Shown here: piece after piece, positions 1-14,274 of the stretch
Layout: the number at the start of each line of letters is the position of its first letter
How positions within the stretch are numbered: position 1 is the first letter of the stretch
Source of the DNA: Manduca sexta
Taxonomy: Eukaryota > Arthropoda > Insecta > Lepidoptera > Sphingidae
DNA length: 64,000 nucleotides
Direction of reading: 5' to 3'
Assembly (NCBI RefSeq): GCF_014839805.1
Contig: NC_051123.1
Location: forward strand, 6,616,727-6,680,726
The notes under the pieces: generated by a model
The model's database searches: none
Told to the model about the DNA's origin: nothing
The model's input: the letters and a program-made list of their open reading frames with translations, nothing else
Made by a program: the position numbers and the translations under genes

Positions 1-2318
1 TAGTTCAGGTATTTAACTTTTATAATCAGGAAGGGTTCCAGCCGCCGTATTATTATTACAGCATAGTATTTCTTATGTGGGTAGTCAATATGTTGCATAA
101 ATAATAATATATGTAATATAAATAACGGCATCTAATGGGATTAAAATAAAGCTTTAATTACAATCTGTGATACTAGATGGCGCTTGCCCAATATTCAACA
201 ACAACAGAACATACAAAATTATACGATATTATGTGTGGAGGAAACGTGGTTATTATATTATTATGATGATTCGAGGTCAATTTGTGTGCCAAATGTGGAT
301 CTTTAATTCTATTTGCTAATTTTATCAGAGGTTTTATAACTGACTAGCTTTTCCCTGCGGTGCCGCCCGCGTGAGTAAGTTTTTTTAGGATAAGAAGTAG
401 CCTGAAACATCCAAGAATAATGTAGCTTCCTATAAGTAAAAAAAATTTATATCGATTTAATAGTTCCTGAGATTAGCGCGTTCAAACCAACTCTTAAGCT
501 TTATTGGTATAGATTTCTGCTATTGCGAAATTATGTTGAAAAGTTAACCAACAGACATCCAAGCGACAAATAACCAAACTATGATGCCAGGTTACATTCT
601 GTTACTATTATTCAGCAACATTATCAAATCTTTGCAACTTTTGCCATACCATTGCTGATAAGACATATTACATACATTCAAAACCAACCAAAGTTATCAA
701 CTCAATTAAAATGGATGTTATCGTGTTACTCCCACATTCTGAGCCTAATAATCGGTATTATGTTCATTAGGAGTCTCGGAAACAACAAAATAAATAAAGA
801 AGGAATGATTTATTCAAGTCGGTATTTTTATGTTACATATTAAAAAAATATAATTACTTGCAGTATGCAAATTATTATCATATTATTATATTATACTGTG
901 GGACATAAATCACAGTTTATTTTACTTAAATTACATAATTTATGACTAGTAACAATGCTTAACAATAAAGCACCAAGTTTGTAAGCTCTTTGGAATTGTA
1001 TAACATTTTCATACAGACATTAATATTATTCCTGTTAAAGAAAGCGATCAAATATAACTGTGTCTAGACTCAACTATTTTTAAATACGGAGGTATTTTTA
1101 AAAATATAACTATAATTTACATCGCATCACTTGAATCAAACTGTAGGCCTTAGAAAACTAATATACTAATAATATATGGAATTGTTTTCAATGAAAATAT
1201 CAAAATGACATTTGGTTCCATCAACACATAAGCTTTGATCTCAGAGCTTTGATGTATTTACCTTCGATGGGCGTCGGTTATGCATATTTTCAAATTTTAC
1301 AATATTTTTTTTACGTATAAAATAAATGTTATTATAAATTTATTATTACTAAAAATACTTAGTAACATTCGGATTAAATCAAAGAGCTTAGCTGGTACTG
1401 GAGTCGTAGCCAAAATGGCTTTTTACAATTGTTTACGCTAATAGGAAACCAAAGATCGACGAGTGGAAGGCTGATCATTGACTTGGCGACATTTTGTTCA
1501 TACATATTTAAAATCAGCCCCTTTTTCTACGTTTCTTTAATCTAGTTAAAATATTTCGATATAAATATCGCTTAAGCCAATTAATTAGTCTTTCAACTAT
1601 CGAATTATATATACTAATTATACATGTGCTATGCATTTTGTGTTGTTTCCTATTAGCGTTACCGATAGTAGAATGGACGTCTTGGCTACGGCTCGTAGAA
1701 TGTGCACACAAAAGTAGTATATTTCATATTAATTAATTGTTGCTAAGGTGAAGCTTTAGGTAAAATTGTACAGAAAAAATAGAAAGGTATTTTATTATAA
1801 TTTGGCATAATTATCGTTATTATGTCAGAAATAAATAAAAAACAACGGATATAACCTAAACCACAACGTAATAATTAAAGGATTATTTACATGCGGCATA
1901 TTTTTGTAATAAACAATGCAGCAAAAAGGGATATTTACCTCCCCTCTGTCTACTTCTCCATACTTTAGTGCTTTGTTCTAACCCTTGAGTGTAGTAATAT
2001 GCACCTTAAGGCAAGTAAATATATAATTGAAAATTTTATAGGCACTGATAGCATGAGAAATGCAGCGGCCAATGAGAGCCAACAGAACCCACCATTACGG
2101 AAAAAGCGTTTACTGTTATACTGTTGAATTATTGACAAATTAAATTTAATTAAAATCCGTAGTTACCTACCTATACTTAATGTAATTGAGGTACGTGATT
2201 ATTGCATTTATTTACCTCCTATCAGCTTTGAGCCCAGCGTCGCTTTGCCTTGTACTAATCAGTGCAATTAAACATTGCGTATAAGGCTTTGGTTTATATT
2301 CTGAGTATTATCTTATAA
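1..2318. other. Non-coding flank
   Basis: AT-rich sequence downstream of Ly6 gene 1. Apart from the repeat at 341-520, no gene, RNA or clear element was seen. Confidence 0.5.
341..520 (+). repeat. Dispersed repeat with CTAGCTT...CCCGCGTG head
   Basis: The head reads CTAGCTTTTCCCTGCGG, then GCCCGCGTGAG. Its tail has TAGTTCCTGAGATTAGCGCG. Related copies are at 6684-6895, 13960-14265 and 17468-17965. Family unclassified. Confidence 0.55.
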
Positions 2319-2324
2319 TTTATT
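2319..2324 (-). terminator. Candidate poly(A) signal of Ly6 gene 1
   Basis: AATAAA on the minus strand, seven bases past the TAA stop at 2331. If used, the 3' UTR would be only a few tens of bases. AT-rich context makes a chance match possible. Confidence 0.35.
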
Positions 2325-2330
2325 TACAGT

Positions 2331-5300
2331 TTATAAACTCATAACTAACAGACCTAATAAGACAACGAATATTCCTATTGTTGCGGCTCGTTGCGCGCTG
2401 TTGCAAAAGTCGCCCCTACAGTAACAGATGGTCGTTTTGGTGATTCTCTGCTCGTCGCTCTGATCTTCCGCGCACTTCTCCTCGTAAGCTTCGTATATTT
2501 TCTTCACTTGACGCCATTTGCCGTTGATCTTCGCCTGATCGCCGCTCAAGGTCTGCGGCGCGCATCCACGGTACACGTTCGTTGTTGTCACTGTAGAAAA
2601 TATTGTTATTAGATACGTACTTATGTTCACGCCTTTTATTTTCTGGGTTAGGCAGAAATACATTTCGGCGGTTGTATTAGGTCCTATATACTAGAGAAAG
2701 AACCTATTACCATTACTGTTACTACAATTTTGACTACGAGGTAGTCCGGACACCTAAGTGGATGATCATCGGACCGTGTTTTCCTTTAGTGGCCCATTGG
2801 ATGACCGACAGTTAAATCAGCTTTGGTTTGACTGAAGTCGGACTGATCATGTACAATATGTATAGATGAATGGGGCAATTAAAAGAATTAAATGCTTTGG
2901 CCTAATATCTAAAATCCAGAATCCAGATTGAACATCTAACAACGCAATAACAATTTGAATTGATTTTCAAGAATTAATTGTGGTCCAAATGTTATCGTAC
3001 CTACATGGACTTCTAACTTGGCAATAATGACCATTATTCTTTTTTCAGTAACGCGATAGGATAATTAATTTAACAACCTAAATTAATATAAACACACGTA
3101 GCTGCAGATATTACTAAATCCACTATAAAGCAAATTTAGTTTAGTAAACTTAGATGGTCGACGGCAATGCAAAGTTCAAGACCATGTTGCTTATAAATAT
3201 TTTATATTCTCATTACTATGCAAAATGCGTCGCATCCTACACTAAAAATAGCGACTACAATTTTGACCTTAACCTTTGCACGATCATTAAAACACATATT
3301 TGTTAGCATTTGTCTAATTTTAATTAAAGGTGGGTGATAATGGAGTCTATAATTCGAAACGCCCACCACAATGTATACCTAAATTAACGATATGAATAAT
3401 TTTAATAGAGTTTCCTTATGTCACAGTTAAATTGTTTTGTAGCAGAAAAATATTATAACAATTTTGCTAATAAAGTCAAAGTTTTAGTTCATATAAGTAG
3501 ATTATCTCCTCATCTTTTTGGCAACTTCTGCAAGCCAGGAACCGTAGTGGCTCGCCTTACGTCTGTAATGACATCTAGTATTCAATATTGGCTTGTCTCT
3601 AAGGGATAAGCTGTTTTACCCGCAATTATATTGATATAATAGCTAAAAATAGAAGTCAGAAATTAATTAGTCTATTTTCCTCAAGTAAATTCTATAGTAT
3701 AAACAAAAAGGTCATGAAACGTAACTTTCATTGATTTTCATGAACCGAATTCTACGGCAATACTTGCCAAGACACGTAACAATATTAAATATTAATCAAT
3801 ACAATTTTTATGCTACTACATGACTAGTAGGTCACTGTCCAGATGATAAGCCAAGCAACATATTGCCCATAAACAATATCAGTACAACACATAACTTTAA
3901 ATAATGTATAGTATACCGCGCCATTACATCGCTTTCGACAGTCTGAGATATAAATTTTTAAGTTTCATAGTATCCTGCAATAAGGTACAAAATCCTTCAC
4001 ATCTAAACACACGAGTTTATACTTTTAAAGCTAAAAGTAGTAAAACCAGAGTCACTTATCTTGTGTAAATGATACCTTACAAGTTAGTACTTAAATATCT
4101 GACTACCTCGGTGACGTAGTTGTAATGCGTACGCGATGCGAGTACAACTACCTGAGGTCTTGGGTCCGAATCCCAGGTTGGGCCAAAAATTATTGTGACT
4201 AGGTTTTTCAGTCTTGAAGATTAGTTAGTCGCAGTTAGGAGTCAGGAGTTAGCGGTGTGATCAGTGATACCCCCGTGTCTGGAAAAGCCTTTAAAGCCAT
4301 TGGTCCAACGCCCGACCCCTCTCCGATTATAACGGATCACCGTCTCACCGGACTATTAAAGTAAAAGAACAAAGAGTGCACCTGTGAATTGCACGCACAC
4401 TTGTGCATTATATCTCTTGCGTACCTGGCTGATCTCCGTTGAGATTGGCCATCGAAATTCGGAAGGATTCATTCATTCATTTTCATTCATTCAAATATAC
4501 AATATTATAAAGATTTTTACACGATAATACTACTCATATTATTATGACTGATGTCTGAATTGATATAATTAGAAAAGAATCGATGTCATTTATTTTTGCA
4601 CTGAGCTGGATAGTCCTCAAAGAGAGGAAACAGTCTGATTTCACATCTCATTAATTCGCATATGTTAGCATGGCAACTCATGTGGCCGCATTTGTAACGA
4701 AAGCAATTAGAGCCGGCCGACCCTACACATGCAGTCAACAGACAGATCTAATTACCATCCACAATTAATAAGGGGAATTGATAATATATGAATCATGCGT
4801 CGAATGCAAAGTTTAATATTCAATTGTGCAAATAGTTTTGTATGAACATGTTTCACACATAGCCTCTAAAAAGTATGTTTGCATGCTGACTTGGCCACTC
4901 AGTCATCTATTGATGGTATTGATTCAGTGAATAATATTTTATGATATGAATCTGTGTTGTGGTAACTGGAACTATTCTTTAACGGTACAGTCATTCACTA
5001 AATTCTAACTGATCTACGAAATCTTAACATTTATACATGAATGGTATGTGTGAAAATAATCTGAATTAAACATTATTATGGTTAATTAATTATAATAAAA
5101 CAAAGCGAAAAGCGACAACGGCGTTAAGTTTTGGATTCTTGGCTTTGAGTGAGTGATTACTAAAGAAGTACAATCACCCGCATAAGTAGTTTAATGAGTT
5201 TAAAACTTCAAATCGCCTATTAACTTCTGAATCCATACCAAAAACAAATTCGTTACAAAAATAAAAATAACAGGGATTTACTTTCCCAAAAACAAAAAAA

Positions 5301-8300
5301 AAAATTTAATCGCCCTAACCGTGTACAAGTGATTTGAAGTTTTGAATTTGCTAAGCTACTTTTGTGTCTAACTGTACTATACTTTAACACAATCTTGTAT
5401 TAGATACATGCCCCATTACAGCTAAGTGTTCGGCTGAATGGCTTTGTAATTGGCCCGCTTTTCCTAACTTGAACACGCCAAGTACCCTTTTATTGACAGA
5501 TCGTAAGATTGCGCGATACTCCAATGCACATTGCGAGAACTCGACCGTAAAAGGAATCGAATCCGATTAATGGGATCCCTTATGTTTTACAATGTAAGAG
5601 GAAGGCAAAAAGATAAAATTGTCACTAAACGATTTCTGTAATACAATTGACTAATCAACAACTCGTTACCTTGAGGCGAAATAGTTATTTCTGACAAAGA
5701 ACAATGTATTACATAATACATACAGCTGTTTTCAATAAATGATCCTAATCTCAATTTTTCTTTAATCCGATTCCAAGAATGAACCAATGAAAATAACTCA
5801 TTTGTAAGCATGTCAAAAAACTTCGTTCTGATTGTCCAATTTTTCATATAGATCAAAAAAGCTATTAGGATCGTTTATTGAAAATGGCAGATAGTCAGAT
5901 ATAGGGTCGGGCAATGTTTGAATTAGTTGTAATTAAACACATAGTTGAAATACATATTTGGTATTCGTACTTCAATTACGTCCTAACAATTTAATTTGGT
6001 ATTTCAAATAACTATTGTTTAGTAAGTAATTCAAATAGGTACTTATATGTTCAAAATACATTTTAACGTATATAAATTTATCAATCTTATTAATGCGTGC
6101 ATTCTGCAGAATATAATTATTCTTTCCACAACTAGAAGCTGTTTGTTTGGCAGTATTTAAAAATCTAGTCTTCATCAAAGGAAATGTAGAATTTTGATGT
6201 GTATGTCTTGAGGCGACGAAATGGTCTTTAGGTCCCGGCTTTCCTGATGGGAGGATATTTGTATCCAACCTGATAGCGACCGCCGCATACATTGTGAAAA
6301 CTACGATAGTAGCCCACGATCAGGGATCAGCGTGCATACATCCAGTATCAAACAGTCCAGCATTATAATTAACAACTTAAACGCCACTCCACTTATCAGT
6401 ATATCATGTAGTATCATGCGTATGTGGAGATATACGCTGCCCGTCTAAAAAAATAATTGAAATGTAAAATTACCTCCATTTTGTAAAGTAAACGTGGTGA
6501 CCCTCTTGACGCACATTGTGGACGAGTCGCATTCGGTTTGGTATTCTTCACTGTAGTCGAAGTGTTCGCACGACTTCGTGTTGAGATACGAGCGATCTAA
6601 CGGAGTTGCATCACATTTATAACACAACATGCTCCAGGACGCTGGAAATGAAAAAATATTTATTATTAAATTATTTGTAATTACCGAACGCACGCAACGG
6701 AGGCTTTTAAAGGGATAAATATTCCCCGTTTTTGCAACATTTTTTATTGTTCCTCTACTCCTTTTAGTCATAGTGTGATGTTCTATATACTATAGTCTTC
6801 CCCGCTAAAGGTCTACCCAACACGAAAATATTTTTTCTATTCGAATCAGTAGTTCCTGAGATTAGCGCGGTCAAACAAACAAACCACCGTAGACTTTTTG
6901 ACAGATGTGCAATATTAAAATTACCAATTACCAGCAAAATATTATCATATTTTAGTACTACACAATATATATTTTAAATTTAAGTGGGTTATTTATAAAT
7001 GGAACATACTATTATTTGTTCCCTTGTAGTCTTAGTTCCCGATGGAACACAATACACGCGATTATACACTTAACAAACGATTCTCACAAATATTTATGCC
7101 CAGTTTTAGTTGATATTTAATAAAAGAATTTGAAGATTTTGCTTACTTCTAATAGACAGGTGACTTTTCCGCCCAGCACCCGTAATATGAACTTTCTAGC
7201 CTATACCTTCACAATATAACGCGTCCTTCAATAATATGAACTGAGTTCAATATTTTCATAATAATAATACGTGAAAATTGAAATACCCGTTGTGTTAAAA
7301 CGCAGTGTTTATGTACTCTCTGGTTACGTGTGATTGTTTTACTCAGTCCGCGAGTTGTAATAACATTGCGTAAATTTGAACCCCGCGTCAGTTTTCCTTG
7401 ACATTTAGTATGGATAGACACACATTCGATCGAACGCTTGCCTTAAATGTATCTGATATGCAAATAGGTTAAGATTTTTTGCCAATCATTGCGTATAGTA
7501 ACTTTCACCTTTTGCATTCAGGTACGTAAAATATCACATCAAATTGATTATAACCATATAAGGCTTCGTATTTTATTATTACCGTAAGCGGACTTTAAAT
7601 TGAACCACGTTGTAATGAAATAAAAAATTGGCCTGGATCGGACAAAAACTTATTTCAGAATTCGTTAATGTTTAAAAAATCATCTTTACTTTAGAAATAT
7701 ATAGTCTTCCTTATAAAAAAATCGCAAAGTTATGCTTAGTTAAAACACAAATTTACTCGATCAGCTGTAAGTCAAAACCCGCCACCTTGCCTCTTAATAA
7801 GGCTTAAACTAGGAAATCGGTGATGTTTTTGACAGCTATTTAAGCAATTCTTAATCACTTCTTAACGCCAAAACAAGTTTTTAAGTAAGACTGATAAGCT
7901 TTATTTCGAAATCATAGATATAAACTTTAATTTTATTTATTTGTATAAGTATATATTAGTCTCACGATGAGGTGACAATAGTCTAATAAAAAATACACAC
8001 GAAGCCCACGTAATGCTAAATAGCCAGACTTAAACACGCTTCAAAAGGTTTTTTGTGAATAAAAAGAACGCGAACAATGGGACGGTTTCTATTATACGGC
8101 CAAATATCCTCCCATCCTTACATTCATATTATATTAAATAAAGGTATGACGGGACAACGATTACATCATCTATATTATTTGTGCCACTTTAAACATATCA
8201 TCAATCGTGCTGATATTGCAAATGCGAAAGTTCATAAACATGTTTTAATGTTTGTTAGATGGAAACTCGGAAACTGATGAATGGATTGGAATGAAATTTA

Positions 8301-10491
8301 GCTTACTGTGAGTAAACATATTTATATAGCGAAGTTAACAGCGGCTCTTTTATCCCAGGAATGGTCTTCGCAGGTGGAATGCCTATCAAAACCTAATAAT
8401 AATACATTTTGTAGATGTTTTAAACTACATAAAAAAATGCCTTATTCATAACGTAAGCAAACATAGTTGCGCTTATGATAAGTCAAGGAACTTGAGAATA
8501 TTAATAAAGAAATAAAGTTGCTTATAAAACTAATGACATGGAAACAAACAAAACAAATCTATTCAAGATAGTATATTATTTAATTGAAAATTTATTTAAG
8601 ACGATTAATGTACCAATAATTCTCTAACAAATGTACATTTTACAAATATGTGGTCTCAGGAAATCATTTTATAAATAGACAAGTGCCGCTACGCAAGACA
8701 TGTGTTTTTCGACCTGCTCAGCGTGTATAGTTCAAAGAGCGAATTGTTCGCAAATCTCTCGAAGACTTAAGAAATACCATACTCAATTAACAGCGGCCGT
8801 TTTAAACAATTAACTGTGTCTGGGTGTAATTTTGATGTCTATATTAGTCTGTCACTATATGAAATTTTCTATTATTGTTGTGCGCTGGGAAAACTCGTTA
8901 AAGTGGTGAGGTTTTTAATATCGTTGTGGTATATTATGAAAATATTATCCAGATCCTGGTCTATTATTGTTAATATATACTTTGAGAATCATTTCATACT
9001 TATGTTTACCATAAAAGAGCTATCATAAAATTTTAAATTTGTCGCAGTTATCGTCAGTATTTCCCGGGCTTAGGTTTAGCTTTCTGTAAAAGCATTCGTA
9101 AAAACCCTTGCCATATTTTAGTCAGACAATTGTCGTTCCGAACAATAAACAAATGAATACCATCAGATGTTACAGACAGAATTCATTAATATGACTAATG
9201 ATAAAAGTTCAAATTAAATATGTATTTCTGATTCCATGTCTGCCCACTTACGTAGATCTCCTTGGCATACCGTTATTCCTAATACGTCTGCGCGTGTCAG
9301 TTATAGTCTTTAGTCATTTGTTTTTTACAGTTAATATCCTAATTAATAACATGCGACCTCATTTTGTCTCGCCTTATATTTGAATCGCCTTGGTTTCGCC
9401 TACATGGACGTGACAGATTTTTTTTTACCACCCAATGTGTTTGAATGTTAATCATGAAGTTCGACGTCCACATTATATTAATTCACTTTTAAGTATGACT
9501 ATATAAGGTCAGGCGATCGGTTTAGTGCCCATTGTGTGTTCGGCGAGTTTTTGTTCTCTATAAAGGATTGAATTTTTTTGTTTTTTAGCACACACGTGCC
9601 AGGGTCCTGTTATAAGCACGTCCGGAATTGTCTGCAAAGATACCAACACAAGTAAACGAGTTCATATTACTGTAAATAGACTTAAATATTTACACATATG
9701 GAATTCGTTAAGTACTTATTTTTACTTTTACACTTTATACATGGTGTTTATACGGTCTTAATATCGTAAGCATTCTCTACCAGTAAACCTTGGAATGTAC
9801 TTCACTTGATCCTATTTCTTTGTCAGTTCAACTTTCCGTATCTTCTAATTCCTATCAATTCTTCGATGACTTAAAATAAATTTTGATGCTAGCAATAAGA
9901 CATTTCGGAGTGGAATTTGTCGTATCATTCAGATTGATACGCTTATTTGATTAAAAATCATTTAAACATAATTTTACTGTTTATTTTCCTTATGAAGCAT
10001 TCACACTGTTTGTCAGTTAATAAAGGAACATAAAAATATATATAATGTTTTTAAAAATGTCGTGTATCTTACAGCGCTTAAAAATATGTAATTACGATAA
10101 TTATTTCCTTTAAAATGACTCGTGGTATATTTTAGTTAAAAACTTTTGAAATAACATCAAATTTGCTGTATGTTATTGACCTAAAAAGAGAATATTGTCG
10201 GTGATAAAGTACAATGTAATAAAAATTACTTATCTTTATGCAGACGTAAAATAACATTACTCAGATAATGTTTATCTTTTTACATTGTTCGATAATAAGT
10301 ATTTTTTTTATAAATATTTAATTGCAACAGTTTACATAATATTGACTAAAGTAAAAGTGTAAATATCATGCTTTCGACGTTACACAACAGAAGATATTAT
10401 TTGTCCCAAAAATAATTATCATTTATTTAAACAGCTGTTACTTACGTTTCCAAAACATAACAAACACCAACAAAAACGACAACAACTCCAT
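2331..10491 (-). CDS. Ly6/uPAR three-finger protein, GPI-anchored (Ly6 gene 1, 3 exons)
   Basis: Coding exons on the minus strand are 10446-10491 (signal peptide), 6474-6641 and 2331-2590, 474 nt giving 157 aa plus stop. All junctions are GT-AG and both introns are phase 1 (donors GTAAG and GTAATT; acceptors TTCCAG and CTACAG). The protein starts MELLSFLLVFVMFW, a signal peptide, with likely cleavage after SWS. The mature part opens with the LxCYxC hallmark (MLCYKC), carries ten cysteines in Ly6 spacing, and ends its finger domain with CYCRGDFCN. A hydrophobic tail (IGIFVVLLGLLVMSL) follows, as expected for GPI attachment. Family knowledge: insect Ly6 proteins act at the cell surface, for example in septate junctions or as ion-channel and receptor modulators. 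The exact orthologue is not recognised. A paralogue lies at 20218-28578. Exon 1 was found by its signal peptide and matching phase, so it is slightly less certain than exons 2 and 3. Confidence 0.85.
4101..4495 (+). mobile_element. tRNA-derived SINE with ATTC-repeat tail
   Basis: A tRNA-like head carries a B-box-like GGGTCCGAATCCC (4161-4173) and an A-box-like stretch before it. A GC-richer body follows, with a 3' tail of ATTCATTCATT repeats near 4468-4494. It lies in intron 2 of Ly6 gene 1. Borders are approximate. Confidence 0.65.
4586..4722 (-). other. Cysteine-rich cryptic exon candidate in intron 2 of Ly6 gene 1
   Basis: On the minus strand an acceptor-like TGTGTAG is followed by GG and 44 open codons, then TGA. 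The encoded peptide has six cysteines (segments SNCFRYKC, GHMSCHANICELMRC and PAQCKNK). The two leading bases give the same phase as the 3' ends of exons 1 and 2 of the host gene, so it could splice to either. AATAAA immediately precedes the stop codon. It has no ATG of its own in this frame (TAG lies just upstream). It could be an alternative terminal exon, a decayed Ly6 exon or a chance open frame. No expression evidence is visible. Confidence 0.3.
6684..6895 (+). repeat. Dispersed repeat, partial copy in intron 1 of Ly6 gene 1
   Basis: It shares GCACGCAACGGAGGC, TTTTTGCAACATTTTT and the tail AGTAGTTCCTGAGATTAGCG with the copies at 341 and 13960. Confidence 0.55.
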
Positions 10492-10559
10492 CGTAATAAA
10501 TTAAACAACACTTTAAACTAGGAATATGTAACAATATAAAAAAAAAATATCTATCTTTT

Positions 10560-10860
10560 GTGTTACATCCACAATGTTTTTTACGATAAAAAAATCCACT
10601 TATGAGACGCATGCGTCCCTCTGCGTTTCACATTCGACTGAAATTGGCACCTCACCGCACTCGAGTCATGATTCACAGGAAGGAAGCCTAGTGGCAAAAC
10701 GGGACATGTTCGTAATGCATAGAAATAAGGCTCTTATATTAATGTGAATAATGGTTGCCCCCGCGATCGATGCCGGCGCCGGCGCGAGACTGAATAACTT
10801 TTGGCGGTTCGTCTGTAATGTATTATTTTTATTATCCCTCTCCCCGCTGTCCGGGTGGTT
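10560..10860 (-). promoter_or_regulatory. Putative 5' region of Ly6 gene 1
   Basis: This is a locally GC- and CpG-richer block directly upstream of the ATG at 10491 in otherwise AT-rich DNA. It contains the 12-bp palindrome GACGCATGCGTC (10606-10617) and CCGGCGCCGGCGCG near 10772. The promoter role is inferred from position and composition; no clear TATA box was seen. Confidence 0.35.
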
Positions 10861-13800
10861 CGTATTGAATACCAGGGTAACAGTGACCTTTAAGATGTTG
10901 GAGATTCAAGTTTACGTCGTATCTGACAAGTTTAAGTGTTTGAATAGTAATAAAGTTCTTAATTCGTAGTTCGTATGAACGAAACTCAATCTAAAACAAG
11001 TATTATTTAATTAGTTTGTTTACATACAAAAAAATTTAACAAGATATGATGATTGAATATGTGATAATGATGATTAACGTACTTAATTTATCTGTTTTTT
11101 AAGATGTTTTTTTTTATCTTAAGATGCTGTCACCTGATATATAAAATTTATATCAAGAATACTCTGCTGTAGATGTTGTTTGGTGCTAATTGTCATTGTG
11201 ATTCGTGTGGCAATTGGTAACTGGAGAAGTGAGAATTAAGTGTAAATATAAAGGGATTCTAGCACGGAATGCGGTCAATAGTTTTTACCGTATGCACGTC
11301 ACGCATTCTACTTCTGATGTGGTCTCTAAAACGAGAGTCTTCCAACAATCCTTGGTTTAACATTACTTCTCACCAGCTATACCTATAGCTATATTTTTCT
11401 CGCATGAGAAATTCAGCGTATATGACGGCCTGTTTTGATGGACGCATCAGTCTTCTGCATTGATTGTCACTCTATTGACAACTCTTTTGAGATCGCAAAA
11501 TATTCAATGTGGATTTTTGAAATCCGCAGGGGCAGCTATCTTAACCTCTGTGGTCACAAAAAAGTCCTTTATGAGACCGACCCATCAATTTTGAAGACTT
11601 TAAGGTCAGCGTTCACAATTTTGAACAATAATATAGTCAACAAGATAATGGACAATTTATAAAAAAAAATGATGCCAAACGATCATTTAGATAATAACGA
11701 TCAAAACACTATACGTCCATCAGATCATGTATTTTATAGGAAATGCGACTCCAATTCCCTTTTAAACATAAAAATTTGTGTTTAACGTCGATTAATCTAC
11801 AAATGGCAATCGAATCGTATTCGGAAATTGAATTTTTTACAAATAATAATTGTTCGCCATAAATTATTGAATTTTCTATAATTACCAAACAGCAACTTTA
11901 TGCTTTACCACATTGATAGAGAAACAATAATCTGCAGTTAATAATTATAACAAATGCAATGGACTAAAAGTTACAATTATTTTCATTACAAAATTATTGG
12001 TTGCAAACAGGAATTTCTGTGATAATCCATTTGTATAAAATAATATGGCGTAATTCCCCATGGGAATGTTCTGACCAATAAAAATAATGTTGTATCCTCA
12101 ATGCGGTAATGTGCCATTAAAAGTTATTGCTAAAATTTCAATACGCCACAGCTCTCCTGCAATTTTAGAATACTTTACTCATTCGTACTGAGGTCACGGA
12201 AGAAGACTGAGGCTGCGAAGGCGGAATGGCCGGGCTTATTAGCATGCAGTCATTGTTGTCGGAGAAGAAAAACTCGAAATATATTTGGAATCGAGCCTCT
12301 TTCTGGCAAAGTTAGATCACGCTACCTTACTGTAAAGCTTTGAATTTTCTGTAGATTCTTTAGGTTAGGTTAATTGCGAATATTTTCTTCGCAAATCTAA
12401 TCTTCTTGGCTTCCTCAATCTCAAACACGGCCCCTATAAAACTGTAGTCTGTTCTGTTATTTTCAATTGTCTATTTTTAAGTATAATGTACTAAAGCTGT
12501 TGGTGATATGTAAGTGTTTCAAACTAAAATGTAGTTTTAGTAAAGTACCATATAACTTCATCATACAGTGTTCCGCAGACGTGACCTCAATTTGTAAATT
12601 TGCTTTATTAAATCAATCTGCGTAATATTTTGGTTTATAAAAAGACGATCTATGACGCCAGACCGCTCTCACCATGTGTGCAGGATTAGCAATAGGTTTT
12701 TAACAAAAACCGATGCGGACTAGTTTAACACTTGTTTATTATTCATCTCTTCGGTTGTTGAACCTGTTTTCTGTATTCTTTTAGTGTAATGATTTATTGT
12801 GTCTAAGATGTTCCCCACCATGATCCATTCCAGTATGAGTTTAGACCAATACAGACAAAACATTAAAACCTTTGTCAGGGATATTGAAATATGTATTATG
12901 CGGTATTTTTATTTCCAAAGCTACGTTTATTTTTTTTTGTCTGTTTATAAAATAAGCATTTTTCATAAATGTTAAAAGCATGATATGCTCATTGGGCACT
13001 ATGAAACGTCATGTACGATATCATTGTGTTGCCTGCAACATCCTTTGCTAGTGGATGATAAAAATGTTAGCGATTTTTGCGCAGTGACGCACAGTTGACG
13101 CTTCTTTGTAAGCTATCATGCATAAGTATATAAACTCCAATTAAATACTTATGACTTAGATATGCTTATTAAGGACTGTCGCTACATTTTTTTTTTATTG
13201 CCAGTGTAGGCTCATATGATGACAATGTGTCAGACAAATAATTTCATATTGATTGTAAATGTTTCTATTAATCTTGTCATCGTCTAAAAGAGCTCAACAC
13301 AATAACATAAAAATTGTTTTCATACAAACCTAGGTTAAGAAGATATTTCGCTGTGATGATAACCCAAATACATAATGAAAATTTCGTAAAAATAATGTTA
13401 AACAATGATGGCCAGCATCATCTAATCGTCAATCAACATTAACGAGTTGTTAGTACTAGTAGCTTCCGATAGACATGAGTTTAATGGTATAAAATATGAA
13501 CTCTACAATTTTTTTATCCAAAAACATGAACTCCACAGTTTAGATATTTGTATGAAGTTTGTATGTTTGTGGTATGCTGATAATATCATGTTTAGTTTAT
13601 AAAATAACTATAATAAACAGGATAGCATTTATTTCTCAGAGATATTGTACCTTCTTAATAGTAGTGAATAATTTGTTCCAAAGATCCTACAACAAAATAT
13701 ACTTTACCTCCTTAAAATATTAATCCAGAATCACTAACGACAAAACCGTCGAAAGCACTTAGTCTTCTATTTTTATTCACTTACCAGGAACCGCATCCTT

Positions 13801-13959
13801 GCTATATACAACCTATTAAGTGTAAACGTGCATGTTCAATGAGTCATGTGCTGACGTCGTGGGGGTCATTGATCCCCTGAACATCCCTGTCGATACAATA
13901 AATGCATTCTTATCTTCGTCTCTCGATGTAATTAGGTCGATATCCGTATTTTATTCGAA

Positions 13960-14265
13960 CAACCAATCTATGAGTTTTGGTAGATGTACGTTTTTTTTTG
14001 TTTTTAATTGAATAAAATCTGTTATTATAAAGATGAAGAGTTTGTATATTTGTTTGAATGCGCTAATCTTAGGAACTACTGGTTCCGAGTGAAAAAATAT
14101 TTTAGTGTTGGATAGCCCATTTATCGAGAAGGTTATATAATATAACAATATGACCAATAGGAGCGGAGCATCAATGAAAAATGTTGCAAAAATCAAGAAA
14201 ATGTATTCCTTTTGAGAGCTTCTGTTGCGTGCGCTGCGTAAAGGATTAAAATTTCGTGACAATAA
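13960..14265 (-). repeat. Dispersed repeat, minus orientation
   Basis: The reverse complement shares GCACGCAACAGAAGC, TTTTTGCAACATTTTTCATT and AGTAGTTCCTAAGATTAGCG with the copy at 6684-6895. Confidence 0.55.
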
Positions 14266-14274
14266 TGGATGACG

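Noticed and set aside
4141..4180. Possible true tRNA genes at SINE heads (also 44048, 53540 and 53873)
   Set aside because: Only A- and B-box-like parts remain. Acceptor stems and anticodon arms are not intact, and SINE bodies follow.
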